From Bacteroidales bacterium (GTDB lineage: Bacteria > Bacteroidota > Bacteroidia > Bacteroidales > VadinHA17), in NCBI GenBank assembly GCA_012519515.1, contig JAAYQC010000103.1:1-41972 (forward strand): a stretch of DNA of 41,972 bases, written 5' to 3'. Below are positions 1-7,676 of the stretch, one piece after another (the stretch's first letter is position 1; each line of letters begins with the position of its first letter). The notes under the pieces were generated by a model. It was given only the letters and a program-made list of their open reading frames with translations, was not told where the DNA came from and did not search any database. A program made the translations under genes and the position numbers.

Positions 1-236
1 GAATGAAAACATTTAAAGACCGTGTGGTCTTTTGCCGTTGGCACCCAGGGAGAACATAAATCAGTGATGGTCGTTGCATTGTCCCATTCACTTTCTTCAA
101 TGTTCCCGTCCACTTGAATTTCCGAAGAACGGTGTTCAATTGGCAATATGTCCGGTTTCGTGTCCCGACAACCCTGTCCACACGATACCAGAACAAGTAA
201 ACTAATCCCAAAATTAATATTTCGCATCGAACTCAT
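1..236 (-). CDS. Partial lipoprotein with CBM9-like start (3' end outside window)
   Basis: An open frame on the minus strand starts at ATG 236 (a second in-frame ATG is at 227) and runs off the window edge, giving 78 residues. The first 20 or so residues are a lipoprotein signal ending in LVLVSC, so the mature protein is probably lipid-anchored at Cys19. The mature part contains EIQVDGNIEESEWDNA followed shortly by a PW pair. That is the usual opening of carbohydrate-binding family 9-like domains in secreted Bacteroidota proteins. It starts 23 nt after the DUF4838 lipoprotein gene on the same strand, so the two are probably one operon acting on glycans at the cell surface. The family call rests on a short N-terminus only. 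Confidence 0.6.
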   Translation of the reverse strand, partial: MSSMRNINFGISLLVLVSCGQGCRDTKPDILPIEHRSSEIQVDGNIEESEWDNATTITDLCSPWVPTAKDHTVFKCFH

Positions 237-259
237 AAAAATTACATTAGACCCTATTT

Positions 260-1324
260 TTAATTCCTTTTCAATGTAGAGCCATATTCGTTTAACACCT
301 TGATAGCTTCCTCGCGGCCATACAGTTCAAAATAGTGTTGATGTAACATCCATGTGGCAAAAGAGGTAAAAGAGCGTATCCCTAAATTTCGGTACAATTC
401 TATATCACGCCTGCAATAAACAGGATTCCAGGGGACTTTACTCCATTTATCCCTATCCCATGAAGAGAACATGGAGGCATCCAGCCAATATTCCAGCACG
501 TGTGCGGTTTCTTTCGGGAAAACTTCCAGGTTTTCTTTCAATGCTGAATATAGTTCGGAAGATAAGGGTACTTCATAATTTCGTTTAATTGGCGCGAATT
601 CGAGGAATATGCCTTTATCCGGTTTTATGTTTCCCGGGGCTTCTATTGTGCTCCTGTATGCTAAGTGGGCTAAAGTGGCTTTGGGATTAACTTTACGAAT
701 AATCTTTAACATCCTGTTCTCGTAAATTAAAGCTTGCTCACTTTGTGAATAAGATTTACATAAGTCACAATGACAAAATCCATCGGGAGAATCGTCAATC
801 CAAAAGAAATAACGATTTGTAGTCGGTTGCATCCATTCAAGCAATCCGTTTACATTTTTTTCGATAACGCCCCAGGCTTCCTCTGAGGAAAAACAGATAT
901 TGAGATCGTTTCTTCTTTCGCCATTGCTATCCATTCGAAAATATTCAGGATGATTATCAAATAAGGAGCGAGGCAGGATTTCTTGCAACACATGACATTC
1001 ATATTCCAAATCTATATTGTTTTTTTTGCATAAGTCAATTAATAATTGACCCTCGGGACCTTCAAGGAATACTTTCAAGCTATCCAGGTTTTCCGTTAAA
1101 GTATTGGAATGTAGTCCTAGCAGATTAATATCCGTCTTTTTCAAAATGTCAATAAGCTTCTCTGATCCGAGAGAGCGTATATCACTTGGATACAAAACGA
1201 TTCCGCGGAAAGCCTCCTTTGAATTTGGTGTTACACTACAACTGCAATAAAAACAAATCGGTATGAGATATGACAAAACAGATGTAATAAAATATAGTCT
1301 ATGCTTCATATGCTTATTTTTCAT
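260..1324 (-). CDS. DUF4838-type lipoprotein, putative glycan-acting protein
   Basis: The product has 354 residues. It opens with a basic and hydrophobic signal ending in a Cys pair (C27, C29) that could be a weak lipobox. M6 is an equally possible start. The body has the features of DUF4838 proteins, which are glycoside-hydrolase-like (alpha-glucuronidase/GH20-like TIM barrels) in polysaccharide-using bacteria. These are NICFSSEEAW near 142-151, then WIDDSPDGFCHCDLCK at 175-190, combining acidic residues with a C-x-C-x2-C cluster. A catalytic role for the DD pair and zinc binding by the Cys cluster are inferences. The gene is followed after 23 nt by a CBM9-like lipoprotein and is preceded by a dispersed repeat element in the same orientation. 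The substrate cannot be read from the sequence. Confidence 0.65.
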   Translation of the reverse strand: MKNKHMKHRLYFITSVLSYLIPICFYCSCSVTPNSKEAFRGIVLYPSDIRSLGSEKLIDILKKTDINLLGLHSNTLTENLDSLKVFLEGPEGQLLIDLCKKNNIDLEYECHVLQEILPRSLFDNHPEYFRMDSNGERRNDLNICFSSEEAWGVIEKNVNGLLEWMQPTTNRYFFWIDDSPDGFCHCDLCKSYSQSEQALIYENRMLKIIRKVNPKATLAHLAYRSTIEAPGNIKPDKGIFLEFAPIKRNYEVPLSSELYSALKENLEVFPKETAHVLEYWLDASMFSSWDRDKWSKVPWNPVYCRRDIELYRNLGIRSFTSFATWMLHQHYFELYGREEAIKVLNEYGSTLKRN

Positions 1325-1329
1325 CAGTA

Positions 1330-1379
1330 TATAATTTTTATTTCAATGGTCTGATCATAATATAATTTTTATTTTAATG
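1330..1379. repeat. Two 19-bp imperfect direct repeats
   Basis: The A/T-rich 19-mer at 1330-1348 recurs at 1361-1379 with one mismatch (C/T), spaced 31 bp start to start. Both lie between the DUF4838 start codon and the dispersed element at 1382-1465. This could be a local duplication or a tandem protein-binding site, but low complexity makes chance similarity possible. Confidence 0.5.
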
Positions 1380-1381
1380 TA

Positions 1382-1465
1382 TGATGCCTGTCTATCGGCA
1401 GACAGGGAGTCTATATGTTTGAAAATTAAATATATACGTGTTCGTGTATTTGATACATGTGGGTT
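1382..1465 (-). repeat. Dispersed intergenic element, copy A
   Basis: Read on the minus strand, 1465 to 1434 is a 32-nt block matching 40384-40415 at 30 of 32 positions. The following 52 nt align with the second copy without gaps but more loosely. This copy ends in a hairpin with arms CCTGTCT and AGACAGG (1387-1406 on the plus strand). The aligned length, 84 nt, is the same in both copies. It points toward the DUF4838 gene, whose start codon is 58 nt downstream. It resembles a small palindromic interspersed element or a structured leader. I do not recognise a named family. Confidence 0.75.
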
Positions 1466-1492
1466 TTATAATCACAGGTATTCATAAATTAC

Positions 1493-1505
1493 TTTATATT
1501 ATAAA
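1493..1505. promoter_or_regulatory. AT palindrome downstream of the winged-helix operon
   Basis: The 13-bp perfect palindrome TTTATATTATAAA lies 20 bp beyond the stop codon of the winged-helix gene. With three more bases (TTTATATTATAAACTA) it matches the sequence inside the promoter of the same operon (2418-2433, minus strand). It may be a second operator or part of the next gene's upstream region. A/T richness lowers certainty. Confidence 0.4.
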
Positions 1506-1524
1506 CTATATTGTTATAAAAAGA

Positions 1525-1815
1525 CTATTTTGCTGGTTTGATATACTGTTTCAGGTTCTCAACATAATCTTCAAATGCTTTAATTCCTTTGTTTGTTATT
1601 CTAAGAGAAGTGTTCTGGTAGTTATTTTTAAAGGATTTGATCACATCAATATATCCGGCATCCTGCAATTTTTTGATCTGAACACTGATATTGCCTGATG
1701 TGGCATTGGTTATATCTTTAATCTGATTAAAATCAACTTCCTCATGTACCATTAATAGTGAAATGATGGCAAGTCGTAATTGCGAATGTAGTAATGGATC
1801 TAAATCTTTATACAT
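1525..1815 (-). CDS. Winged-helix DNA-binding regulator (MarR/HTH_34-like)
   Basis: This is a compact 96-residue protein built almost entirely of a winged helix. Helical segments LHSQLRLAIISLLMV and FNQIKDITNATSGNISVQIKKLQDAGYI (about 9-57) match the helix-turn-helix with recognition helix. A wing with SLRITNKGIKAFEDYV follows at about 70-84. The fold is that of small MarR-like regulators that control an adjacent membrane protein gene in Bacteroidota. The start codon overlaps the end of the upstream membrane protein gene by 8 nt, so the two are translationally coupled. A palindrome in the operon promoter is the natural candidate operator, implying autoregulation (inference). No sensor domain or metal site is visible. 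Confidence 0.8.
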   Translation of the reverse strand: MYKDLDPLLHSQLRLAIISLLMVHEEVDFNQIKDITNATSGNISVQIKKLQDAGYIDVIKSFKNNYQNTSLRITNKGIKAFEDYVENLKQYIKPAK

Positions 1816-2392
1816 AACTTTCTTTATGTGAATAATTAATCACAATGCCAGGCAAGACAATCCCTATCAGGGAAACAATTGAGAGAACCAAAGGATGGTA
1901 TTCCATGCCAATAAAGAAAGAGCAATATGCAATGATATTTACTATCAACCCCAATGCAGTAAACAACCTGTTTCTGATTAGAACCCCGGTTAAGAAAGGC
2001 CATAGTGAAAACAAGATCAGCATGAATGGAAGTAAAGCAATATCAAATTTTTCCCAAAAGAAAAATCCGGCAATCGTCAGATTAAGACCCAAAATTACAC
2101 CAAATAAAGCAAGCAAAGTACCGATAATATTTTTTGATTTAACAGTGCTTCTTTTCTTTTTATAGTAAAAATAGGTAATAACACCGGCAACCGGCATAAT
2201 AAAGTATGGGTAATAGCTGACTTGATAATATTCAAGTTTGAGAAGTATGAATTGGCCCAAACTGGAAATAAAACAACATAAGCCTATAAAAATGAATGCA
2301 AACCCATTGTCCTTGAATCTTGACTTAGCCTCCAGTATTATATTGGTAATTAAATTCAGGCTTTCTGATGGAGTAAATTCTTTGTGTGTCAT
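1808..2392 (-). CDS. Integral membrane protein partnered with winged-helix regulator
   Basis: This 194-residue hydrophobic protein has about six predicted membrane segments (roughly 30-52, 60-77, 89-110, 115-134, 140-160 and 166-186). A basic KKKRSTVKSK loop after the second segment probably faces the cytoplasm. The N-terminal 25 residues are soluble and polar. I recognise no catalytic motif. Pairs of a small winged-helix regulator and a multi-span membrane protein are common in Bacteroidota, but their function is mostly unknown. It is the first gene of a two-gene operon with a good Bacteroidota promoter only a few bases upstream, so the transcript may be nearly leaderless. Confidence 0.7.
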   Translation of the reverse strand: MTHKEFTPSESLNLITNIILEAKSRFKDNGFAFIFIGLCCFISSLGQFILLKLEYYQVSYYPYFIMPVAGVITYFYYKKKRSTVKSKNIIGTLLALFGVILGLNLTIAGFFFWEKFDIALLPFMLILFSLWPFLTGVLIRNRLFTALGLIVNIIAYCSFFIGMEYHPLVLSIVSLIGIVLPGIVINYSHKESYV

Positions 2393-2405
2393 AATATATT
2401 TTTTG

Positions 2406-2435
2406 CAAATATAAATTAGTTTATAATATAAACAA
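2406..2435 (-). promoter_or_regulatory. Bacteroidota-type promoter with embedded palindrome
   Basis: Read on the minus strand, a TTG (2435-2433) is followed after exactly 19 nt by TATATTTG (2413-2406), matching the Bacteroidota -33/-7 consensus. The spacer contains the 15-bp perfect palindrome GTTTATATTATAAAC (2433-2419), which overlaps the -33 triplet. Occupation by a dimeric regulator would block polymerase. The start codon is at 2392, so the expected 5' leader is only around 8 nt. Confidence 0.6.
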
Positions 2436-2650
2436 AATTTTATTGCGAGTATTTATGAAAAAAAATCTGAGATAGTACCGCATATATGCTTTTTATTTTA
2501 CTTCGGGGAAAACCGGACCTTCGTATTCTGAATCATAACCCGCTAATTTATAATCATGTGAACCAGTTCGTCCCTGTTCTATCAGGCATATAAGCAAAAC
2601 TAAAGGATTCGTATATTGCAATGGTTATTGCGCATATAATAACAGCAAAC

Positions 2651-3301
2651 ATGACAAAAAGGATAATAACAGCATTGATAATCTTAATTGGCTTAAAATC
2701 ATACGGACAAGATGATAAAAAGCAGTTTATAGGATTGAATGTTTTACAATTGCCGGCTTCAACTATTAATTTCAATTATTCGTTCGGGTATAAACCATTC
2801 CTTACCCCGACAATTGACATTGGATATGCATTTGGATATAACCAGAATTACGATTTGATTGGCATCTTTCTGACACCGCACGTTAAATTGTATGATGGTT
2901 ATTCGATAGATAAACAATCAGGCGTATACCTTAAGCTTGGAGGATATTTTAATCTGCGTAAGGACTTTGAAAGACAAAATTTCTTTCATCTCGGATTATT
3001 CTTAACAAATTCAATTGTTCATGAGAAAGGATTGTATTTATCTCCGATTGATTCAAGACCATATTCTTATGCAGACAAGATTGAGCACACAGTTTTCTTA
3101 TTTGGTATTAGCTCATCACTTGGATACGAATTTAAACTAAGTAGTCGGTTAAAAACACATATTGACTTTCAGCTTTCGTTTCCAACTGACAAATATCTGG
3201 ATCTGTACGGTTACTCTAATTTTATTCCCGGAATGGGGTTTAAGGATACGGAGGGAAAATGGTTTCCAATGGTGATATTAAACTTAAAATACATATTATG
3301 A
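2651..3301 (+). CDS. Outer-membrane beta-barrel-like protein, unknown function
   Basis: Starting at ATG 2651, the product is 216 residues. It opens with a clean signal peptide, MTKRIITALIILIGLKSYGQ, cleaved after GQ as is common in Bacteroidota. An upstream in-frame ATG at 2621 would place ten extra residues before the signal and is less likely. The mature part alternates polar and aromatic or hydrophobic residues in strand-length stretches (INFNYSFGYKPF, TPTIDIGYAFGYNQNY, VYLKLGGYFNL, LGYEFKLSSRLKTHIDFQLSF) and ends MVILNLKYIL. These are typical of small 8- to 10-stranded outer-membrane barrels. There is no recognisable family motif. A strong hairpin terminator lies downstream. Confidence 0.65.
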   Translation: MTKRIITALIILIGLKSYGQDDKKQFIGLNVLQLPASTINFNYSFGYKPFLTPTIDIGYAFGYNQNYDLIGIFLTPHVKLYDGYSIDKQSGVYLKLGGYFNLRKDFERQNFFHLGLFLTNSIVHEKGLYLSPIDSRPYSYADKIEHTVFLFGISSSLGYEFKLSSRLKTHIDFQLSFPTDKYLDLYGYSNFIPGMGFKDTEGKWFPMVILNLKYIL

Positions 3302-3346
3302 ATTTTGCAAATATGAGGGAGAATGTAGGGCGGGGGTAGTTTGTTC

Positions 3347-3386
3347 AAATAACAAGCCACTGAATTCCAGTGGCTTGTTATTTTTT
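3347..3386. terminator. Bidirectional hairpin terminator
   Basis: A 16-bp perfect stem (3347-3362 with 3368-3383) around the loop AATTC is flanked by A and T runs on both sides. It lies between the plus-strand barrel gene and the minus-strand tRNA-Asp and is positioned to end both transcripts. Confidence 0.85.
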
Positions 3387-3390
3387 GTCG

Positions 3391-3464
3391 CGGTGCGGAC
3401 GGGACTCGAACCCGCGACCCCCGGCGTGACAGGCCGATATTCTAACCAACTGAACTACCGCACC
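3391..3464 (-). tRNA. tRNA-Asp (GTC anticodon)
   Basis: The minus strand reads a 74-nt cloverleaf. The acceptor stem is GGTGCGG/CCGCACC with discriminator G, the D-loop has AGTTGGTTAG, the anticodon loop is CCTGTCACG (anticodon GTC), and the T-arm is CGGGTTCGAGTCCCG. The discriminator G and GTC anticodon fit aspartate. CCA is not encoded, since the genomic sequence continues CGA, so it must be added enzymatically. A hairpin terminator follows at once. Confidence 0.96.
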
Positions 3465-3556
3465 AATTCAAAATCGCGATGCAAAATTAAAGGATTTTTT
3501 GATTAGTCAAAATTTATGCGGTGAAAAAATGCCGATTTTTCGGGTTGACCTGCAGA

Positions 3557-4426
3557 TCAGATCTTTTCACCTTTCAGATTTGTCCCGGTACCATTATTTT
3601 CTATTACATCCACGATCCTGTTGAATATTAATCCGACCGCTTTTGAAGCAAATGCCGTGTTGGGATGCGAATCTGTATCGGATGTCGCGTATTCTTCCTT
3701 AAGGTATAGTCCGCCTTCAGTCTCAAGTTCATAGAAATCCCAGATATGAATGTTGTCATCCGGCAAATCCCATTCCTGTTTGACCCAGTTGAAGAACTCC
3801 CTTGCCCTGGTAGCTGATTCTTCAGAAACTGCCCCTTTTGCCAGGGCTGCTCCGGTCCATACAATGAATTTCGTATTTGGAAATTCATGCAGCTTATCCC
3901 TCAGAGCGTCATACTGCAGTTTGTAATTGCCCAGCGACTTGTAATCCGAATTGATATCTGCAGAATCTTTGTCAGCTTGTATGTCGCTTACCGGAAAACA
4001 ATGCTTGAATACAATGACCTGATACTGTTTCGTAAGCATCTCCAGTGTTGGTTCCTCCATATATGGTTCATTTCCGGCATTCTTTACCCAAATGTTATAG
4101 TAGTCATATGGATAATTATGCCATCCGTATGGGGCTGCTTTGGGAAACGAGGTTTCTGTTATCAGATAGTTTTTGCCCTTATCCTTGTTGTATTGTTCAA
4201 AAAGAGCAGGCAATTTAGCCTGACTGCCAAGTTTGTCGGCAAGATTCGGACTTACTCTTTTGACAGCCCTGGTGAAAAGAGATGCTTTTTCTCCCTGCCA
4301 GATTACTCCCCCGGTACTGTGATGAATGTAAAGTATGTTCATATCAGATGTTTTTTCTTTTTCCTTGCATGAATTTAATGAAACAACCAATATAATCAGT
4401 ATGGCTGGTATTAATCTTAACTTCAT
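3557..4426 (-). CDS. SGNH-hydrolase-like lipoprotein
   Basis: The product is 289 residues with a lipoprotein signal ending in SLNSC (Cys20), so it is probably anchored in the envelope facing the periplasm or surface. The mature start has MNILYIHHSTGG, where HHSTGG occupies the position of the SGNH block I nucleophile. Near the C-terminus DTDSHPNTAFASKAV gives the D-x2-H-P-N block V of SGNH hydrolases. KFIVWTGAAL is a plausible central strand. This suggests a GDSL/SGNH-like fold, with an esterase or deacetylase role on glycans as the inference. The nucleophile block deviates from GDS, so activity is uncertain. It appears monocistronic, between tRNA-Asp and rsmD. Confidence 0.6.
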   Translation of the reverse strand: MKLRLIPAILIILVVSLNSCKEKEKTSDMNILYIHHSTGGVIWQGEKASLFTRAVKRVSPNLADKLGSQAKLPALFEQYNKDKGKNYLITETSFPKAAPYGWHNYPYDYYNIWVKNAGNEPYMEEPTLEMLTKQYQVIVFKHCFPVSDIQADKDSADINSDYKSLGNYKLQYDALRDKLHEFPNTKFIVWTGAALAKGAVSEESATRAREFFNWVKQEWDLPDDNIHIWDFYELETEGGLYLKEEYATSDTDSHPNTAFASKAVGLIFNRIVDVIENNGTGTNLKGEKI

Positions 4427-4500
4427 GATAAATTGTTTTTATGGTTTCTATATTTAGCAACTTAATTAACAAATATAAGCAAAAAAGTTGTCAGAACGAC

Positions 4501-5049
4501 TTATTCAGGAAGAACGGAGGATGAAAAGAAGCTGAAATTCACACTTCCGTAATTCCGGTGCTCAAAAAAGTATTTATGGTCTTTAAAACTGAAGGATCTG
4601 GGGTGCTCAAGGATTAAGAATCCATCAGCTTTCATAATCCCTGAACCGATTACCAGATCGGGTATGTCTTTAAGCCAGTCAAGGTCATAGGGAGGATCGG
4701 CATAGACAATGTCATATTTAAACTTGCATATTTTTAAAAAGGCTTTTACATCAATGTGAACAGGTTTGACATTCGTAATTCCCAGTTTCTGTATGTTTTG
4801 CCTGATGCCTGTGATGTGTTTGCGCTCTTTTTCTATCATATGAACCACTTCGGCTCCTCTGGATGAAAACTCAAATCCGATTGCCCCGGTACCCGAAAAA
4901 AGATCCAGCATGCTTACTGATTCAAGATCAACCCTGTTGACCAATATGTTGAAAAGGCTCTCCCTGGCAAAATCGGTGGTTGGTCTGATTTTCAGTCCTG
5001 AAATCGGAGTAATTATCCTGCCTTTATATTTTCCTCCTATTATTCGCAA
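4501..5049 (-). CDS. rsmD: 16S rRNA (guanine966-N2)-methyltransferase RsmD
   Basis: This 182-residue class I SAM-dependent methyltransferase modifies G966 of 16S rRNA during 30S assembly. The conserved N-terminus MRIIGGKYKGR, the SAM-binding strand and loop MLDLFSGTGAIGFE (about 62-75), and the catalytic YADPPYD motif (about 115-121) are all present, and the length is normal for the family. The start is TTG at 5049, the only codon that gives the family N-terminus. It lies inside the end of the upstream DUF3822 gene (10-nt overlap), implying translational coupling. Confidence 0.93.
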   Translation of the reverse strand: MRIIGGKYKGRIITPISGLKIRPTTDFARESLFNILVNRVDLESVSMLDLFSGTGAIGFEFSSRGAEVVHMIEKERKHITGIRQNIQKLGITNVKPVHIDVKAFLKICKFKYDIVYADPPYDLDWLKDIPDLVIGSGIMKADGFLILEHPRSFSFKDHKYFFEHRNYGSVNFSFFSSSVLPE

Positions 5050-5879
5050 TTCGCCGCGCTGAAAAGTAATAGAAACCTGTGGAGCTCCGCCTCGCTTAAG
5101 ACGTAACTGAAGGTGTAATTTCCCTGAGGCAGCGCGAAACGGACATCATTAAGATAAGCTGAAAACCCCTGTACCAGGGCTTCCTTTTCCCGGGTCTTGC
5201 CACTCAGATAGACAGTCTCATCCTGTCTTATATTCATTTTTTTTAGTACATATAATACATAGTACTCGATATCCGACCTGCTCCTGAAATAGAAAGTGTT
5301 GCAGAACCTTAGTTCATTGGGGTCAAAAATGACAGCGTAAAAATACTCTTTCTCAAAATGTATGTGGATATTATTTCCGGTCGACCTCTTGTTGAAATTG
5401 ATGTATTGAAACAGCGGCTTCAGTGAATGCATGATATTTGCTTCGGGGAACAATCCCCCGATCAAATCTGCAATTCCTTCCTGAAGCGAAAAAATATTGT
5501 AAATATCAGCATTCTTCATCTTGTCTATCAACACTTTCTCCCTGTCGTTCTTTTTCTGGTTGAAGTCGAGATATTCCTCGTTTCTTGAATCTTCATATAG
5601 TGGTCCGGGAACAAGGGTAGAACGTGACGTTGGCGTTATGATGCTGGTTTTTCTGAACTTTTTGGTGAGAAAGTCATCTTTCTTTATTATCTCAGACAGT
5701 CTGTATGGATCGAACCTGGAATTGTCCTCAGGTTCATATGACCTTAACATTACGAACTTGTTCCTGAGAGTATCCAGAATGCAAAAGGAAATATCATCGG
5801 AACTCATCTGAACAGATAGCTCATAGTTCTCGGTGGCATTGATGTCAAGCGTTTCGTCAAAGAGTTCCAGGAATGGCAT
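5040..5879 (-). CDS. DUF3822 family protein
   Basis: From ATG 5879 the product has 279 residues and begins MPFLELFDETLDINATENYELSVQ in two overlapping pieces typical of the family. The open frame extends 55 codons further upstream (to 6044), but that extension is Cys/Ile-rich and unlike the family, so the internal start is chosen. DUF3822 proteins are Bacteroidota-specific and actin/ASKHA-like in outline. Their role is unknown. Repeated association with rsmD, with a 10-nt overlap here, suggests a link to ribosome or RNA modification, or simply conserved operon order. The motif FKNTFYFRSRSDIEYYVLYVLKK is represented near the C-terminus by CNTFYFRSRSDIEYYVLYV. Confidence 0.75.
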   Translation of the reverse strand: MPFLELFDETLDINATENYELSVQMSSDDISFCILDTLRNKFVMLRSYEPEDNSRFDPYRLSEIIKKDDFLTKKFRKTSIITPTSRSTLVPGPLYEDSRNEEYLDFNQKKNDREKVLIDKMKNADIYNIFSLQEGIADLIGGLFPEANIMHSLKPLFQYINFNKRSTGNNIHIHFEKEYFYAVIFDPNELRFCNTFYFRSRSDIEYYVLYVLKKMNIRQDETVYLSGKTREKEALVQGFSAYLNDVRFALPQGNYTFSYVLSEAELHRFLLLFSAANCE

Positions 5880-6075
5880 GGTTTGGAATGATTTCAAACA
5901 AATGTAGAAAATATCAACGGGTTTGCAAGAAGGAAGGAGGAAATTATATGAGTCCGATTCGCGGTATGCGACTTGCGGTCTTATTTGTTTTGCTTGCCTC
6001 CTGCAGATTTTTATACTAATTTCGTACATCTCACTAACAGGCATTGACTAACCCGATAACCGACAACTTCCTGTA

Positions 6076-7485
6076 ATGCGCGATACCATAATATATAAGG
6101 GTCTCTGCAAAAACCTCGGCAACACCCCGACCTCCGATCAGTCTGTGGCGCTGAAGCTGATTGCCAGGTATATAACTGAAGGTAGCAATGATGTTATAGT
6201 CCTGATCACTGGCTATGCAGGAACCGGTAAAACAAGTGTGATAAGTGCCATAGTCAAAACACTGGATCTTCTAAGAATGAAATCAGTGTTGCTGGCTCCA
6301 ACAGGACGGGCGGCAAAAGTACTTTCATCATTTGCAGGGAAGCCGGCATTCACGATTCATAAGAAGATATATCGTCAGAAATCGATGAAGGAGGGGATAG
6401 GAAGCTTCGTCCTTGACCGGAACCTGAGCAGGGACACTTTTTTTATTGTGGATGAAGCATCGATGATATCCAATAACTCCCATGATGATTCGGTTTTTGG
6501 CAGCGGCCGGCTTCTTGAGGATCTGATAGAATATGTTTATTCAGGTACCGACTGCCGGCTTATACTGGTAGGGGATACCGCCCAGCTGCCTCCGGTCGGC
6601 TCGATCCTGAGTCCCGCTCTCGATCCAAACGCCCTTATGAAATTCGGATTTGGCATTATTACCGCTGAACTTAAGGAAGTTGTAAGGCAAAGCGAGACCT
6701 CAGGCATACTTATGAATGCAACCAGTATCAGGCTACAGATTGCTGACGGAAATCTTGAGCGGCCAAAACTGGATTGTTCAGATTTCAAAGATGTAATCAG
6801 ATTGTCAGGAGAAGACCTGATTGAGGAGATATCATCTGCTTATGGAAGATGCGGGCTGGAGGGAACGATAATCGTCGTTAATTCCAACAAACAGGCTAAC
6901 CGTTATAACCAGGGGATACGTAACAGGATCTTTTTCAGGGAGGAAGAGATATCCCCGGGCGATATCGTGATGGTTGTAAAAAACAATTATTCCCTTGCGA
7001 GTGAGGCGGATCCGGATCGATTCATCGCGAACGGAGATATTGCCGAAGTGAAAAGGATAAGGAAGTATGAGGAATTATACGGCTTCAGGTTCGCGGAAAT
7101 GGAACTCTGGTTCCCCGATTATGACATGGAAATAGAATCCAAAGTGATGCTTGATGTCCTGAATATGGATACTCCGGCTTTACCTTCCGAAAGAAACTCC
7201 GAACTATTCAGGAATATCCAGGCTGATTACCTTCATCTGAAAACCAGACAAAAGCAATATATGGCCGTCAGGGAAGATCCGTATTTCAATGCCCTCCAGA
7301 TCAAATTTGCTTATGCAGTTACGTGCCATAAGGCTCAGGGCGGTCAATGGGAGAGGGTTTTCATCGATCAGGGAATGTTCAACCGAACCGAAATCACTAT
7401 CGATTACCTCAGATGGTTTTATACAGCCCTTACAAGATCGACGGACAGGGTTTACCTGGTTAATTTTTCAGATGATTTTTTCTGA
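6076..7485 (+). CDS. RecD/Dda-like SF1 DNA helicase
   Basis: This 469-residue superfamily 1B helicase-like ATPase shows motif I GYAGTGKT (46-53), a GRAAK block (motif Ia), motif II FFIVDEASM (about 136-144), motif III LVGDTAQLPPVGS (about 170-182), an ATP-dependent exonuclease-like middle region, and a C-terminal UvrD-like block with FAYAVTCHKAQGGQW and RWFYTALTRS. The order and length match the short RecD-like/Dda-like helicases widespread in Bacteroidota rather than the longer RecD2. It would translocate 5' to 3' on single-stranded DNA in repair or replication restart (family knowledge). It is transcribed away from the DUF3822-rsmD pair. No RecB or RecC partner is nearby. Confidence 0.85.
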   Translation: MRDTIIYKGLCKNLGNTPTSDQSVALKLIARYITEGSNDVIVLITGYAGTGKTSVISAIVKTLDLLRMKSVLLAPTGRAAKVLSSFAGKPAFTIHKKIYRQKSMKEGIGSFVLDRNLSRDTFFIVDEASMISNNSHDDSVFGSGRLLEDLIEYVYSGTDCRLILVGDTAQLPPVGSILSPALDPNALMKFGFGIITAELKEVVRQSETSGILMNATSIRLQIADGNLERPKLDCSDFKDVIRLSGEDLIEEISSAYGRCGLEGTIIVVNSNKQANRYNQGIRNRIFFREEEISPGDIVMVVKNNYSLASEADPDRFIANGDIAEVKRIRKYEELYGFRFAEMELWFPDYDMEIESKVMLDVLNMDTPALPSERNSELFRNIQADYLHLKTRQKQYMAVREDPYFNALQIKFAYAVTCHKAQGGQWERVFIDQGMFNRTEITIDYLRWFYTALTRSTDRVYLVNFSDDFF

Positions 7486-7619
7486 CATTTCCCATGTATC
7501 CCCGGCATGAAAGGCCTGGTATAACGGTCACTGTGCAGGCAGAATAAAGCATTATGCATGTTCTTGCTGAGGGATTGGGAGGGATCCGCTGGCAAATGGA
7601 GAAAATTCTTTTTTTCAGA

Positions 7620-7650
7620 TTTGCCGGAATAATCCCGAATTGTATATTTA
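7620..7650 (+). promoter_or_regulatory. Candidate promoter of purC-yjbQ
   Basis: TTTG at 7620-7623 and TATATTTA at 7643-7650 are separated by 19 nt, close to the Bacteroidota consensus with one mismatch in the last -7 base. The purC start codon follows 27 nt downstream. Confidence 0.45.
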
Positions 7651-7676
7651 CAGGACTCAATTTAAACTGAAACCTT

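Noticed and set aside
1438-1698. An 86-codon plus-strand frame across the intergenic region and winged-helix gene
   Set aside because: It overlaps the well-supported regulator on the opposite strand and its composition is not protein-like.
2525-2590. A possible third, degenerate copy of the dispersed element (AACCC, then CATGTG, then CCTG/CAGG hairpin)
   Set aside because: Only short blocks match and the spacing differs, so chance similarity cannot be excluded.
5880-6044. N-terminal extension of the DUF3822 frame to 6044
   Set aside because: The added 55 residues are unlike the family and the internal ATG at 5879 gives its normal start.
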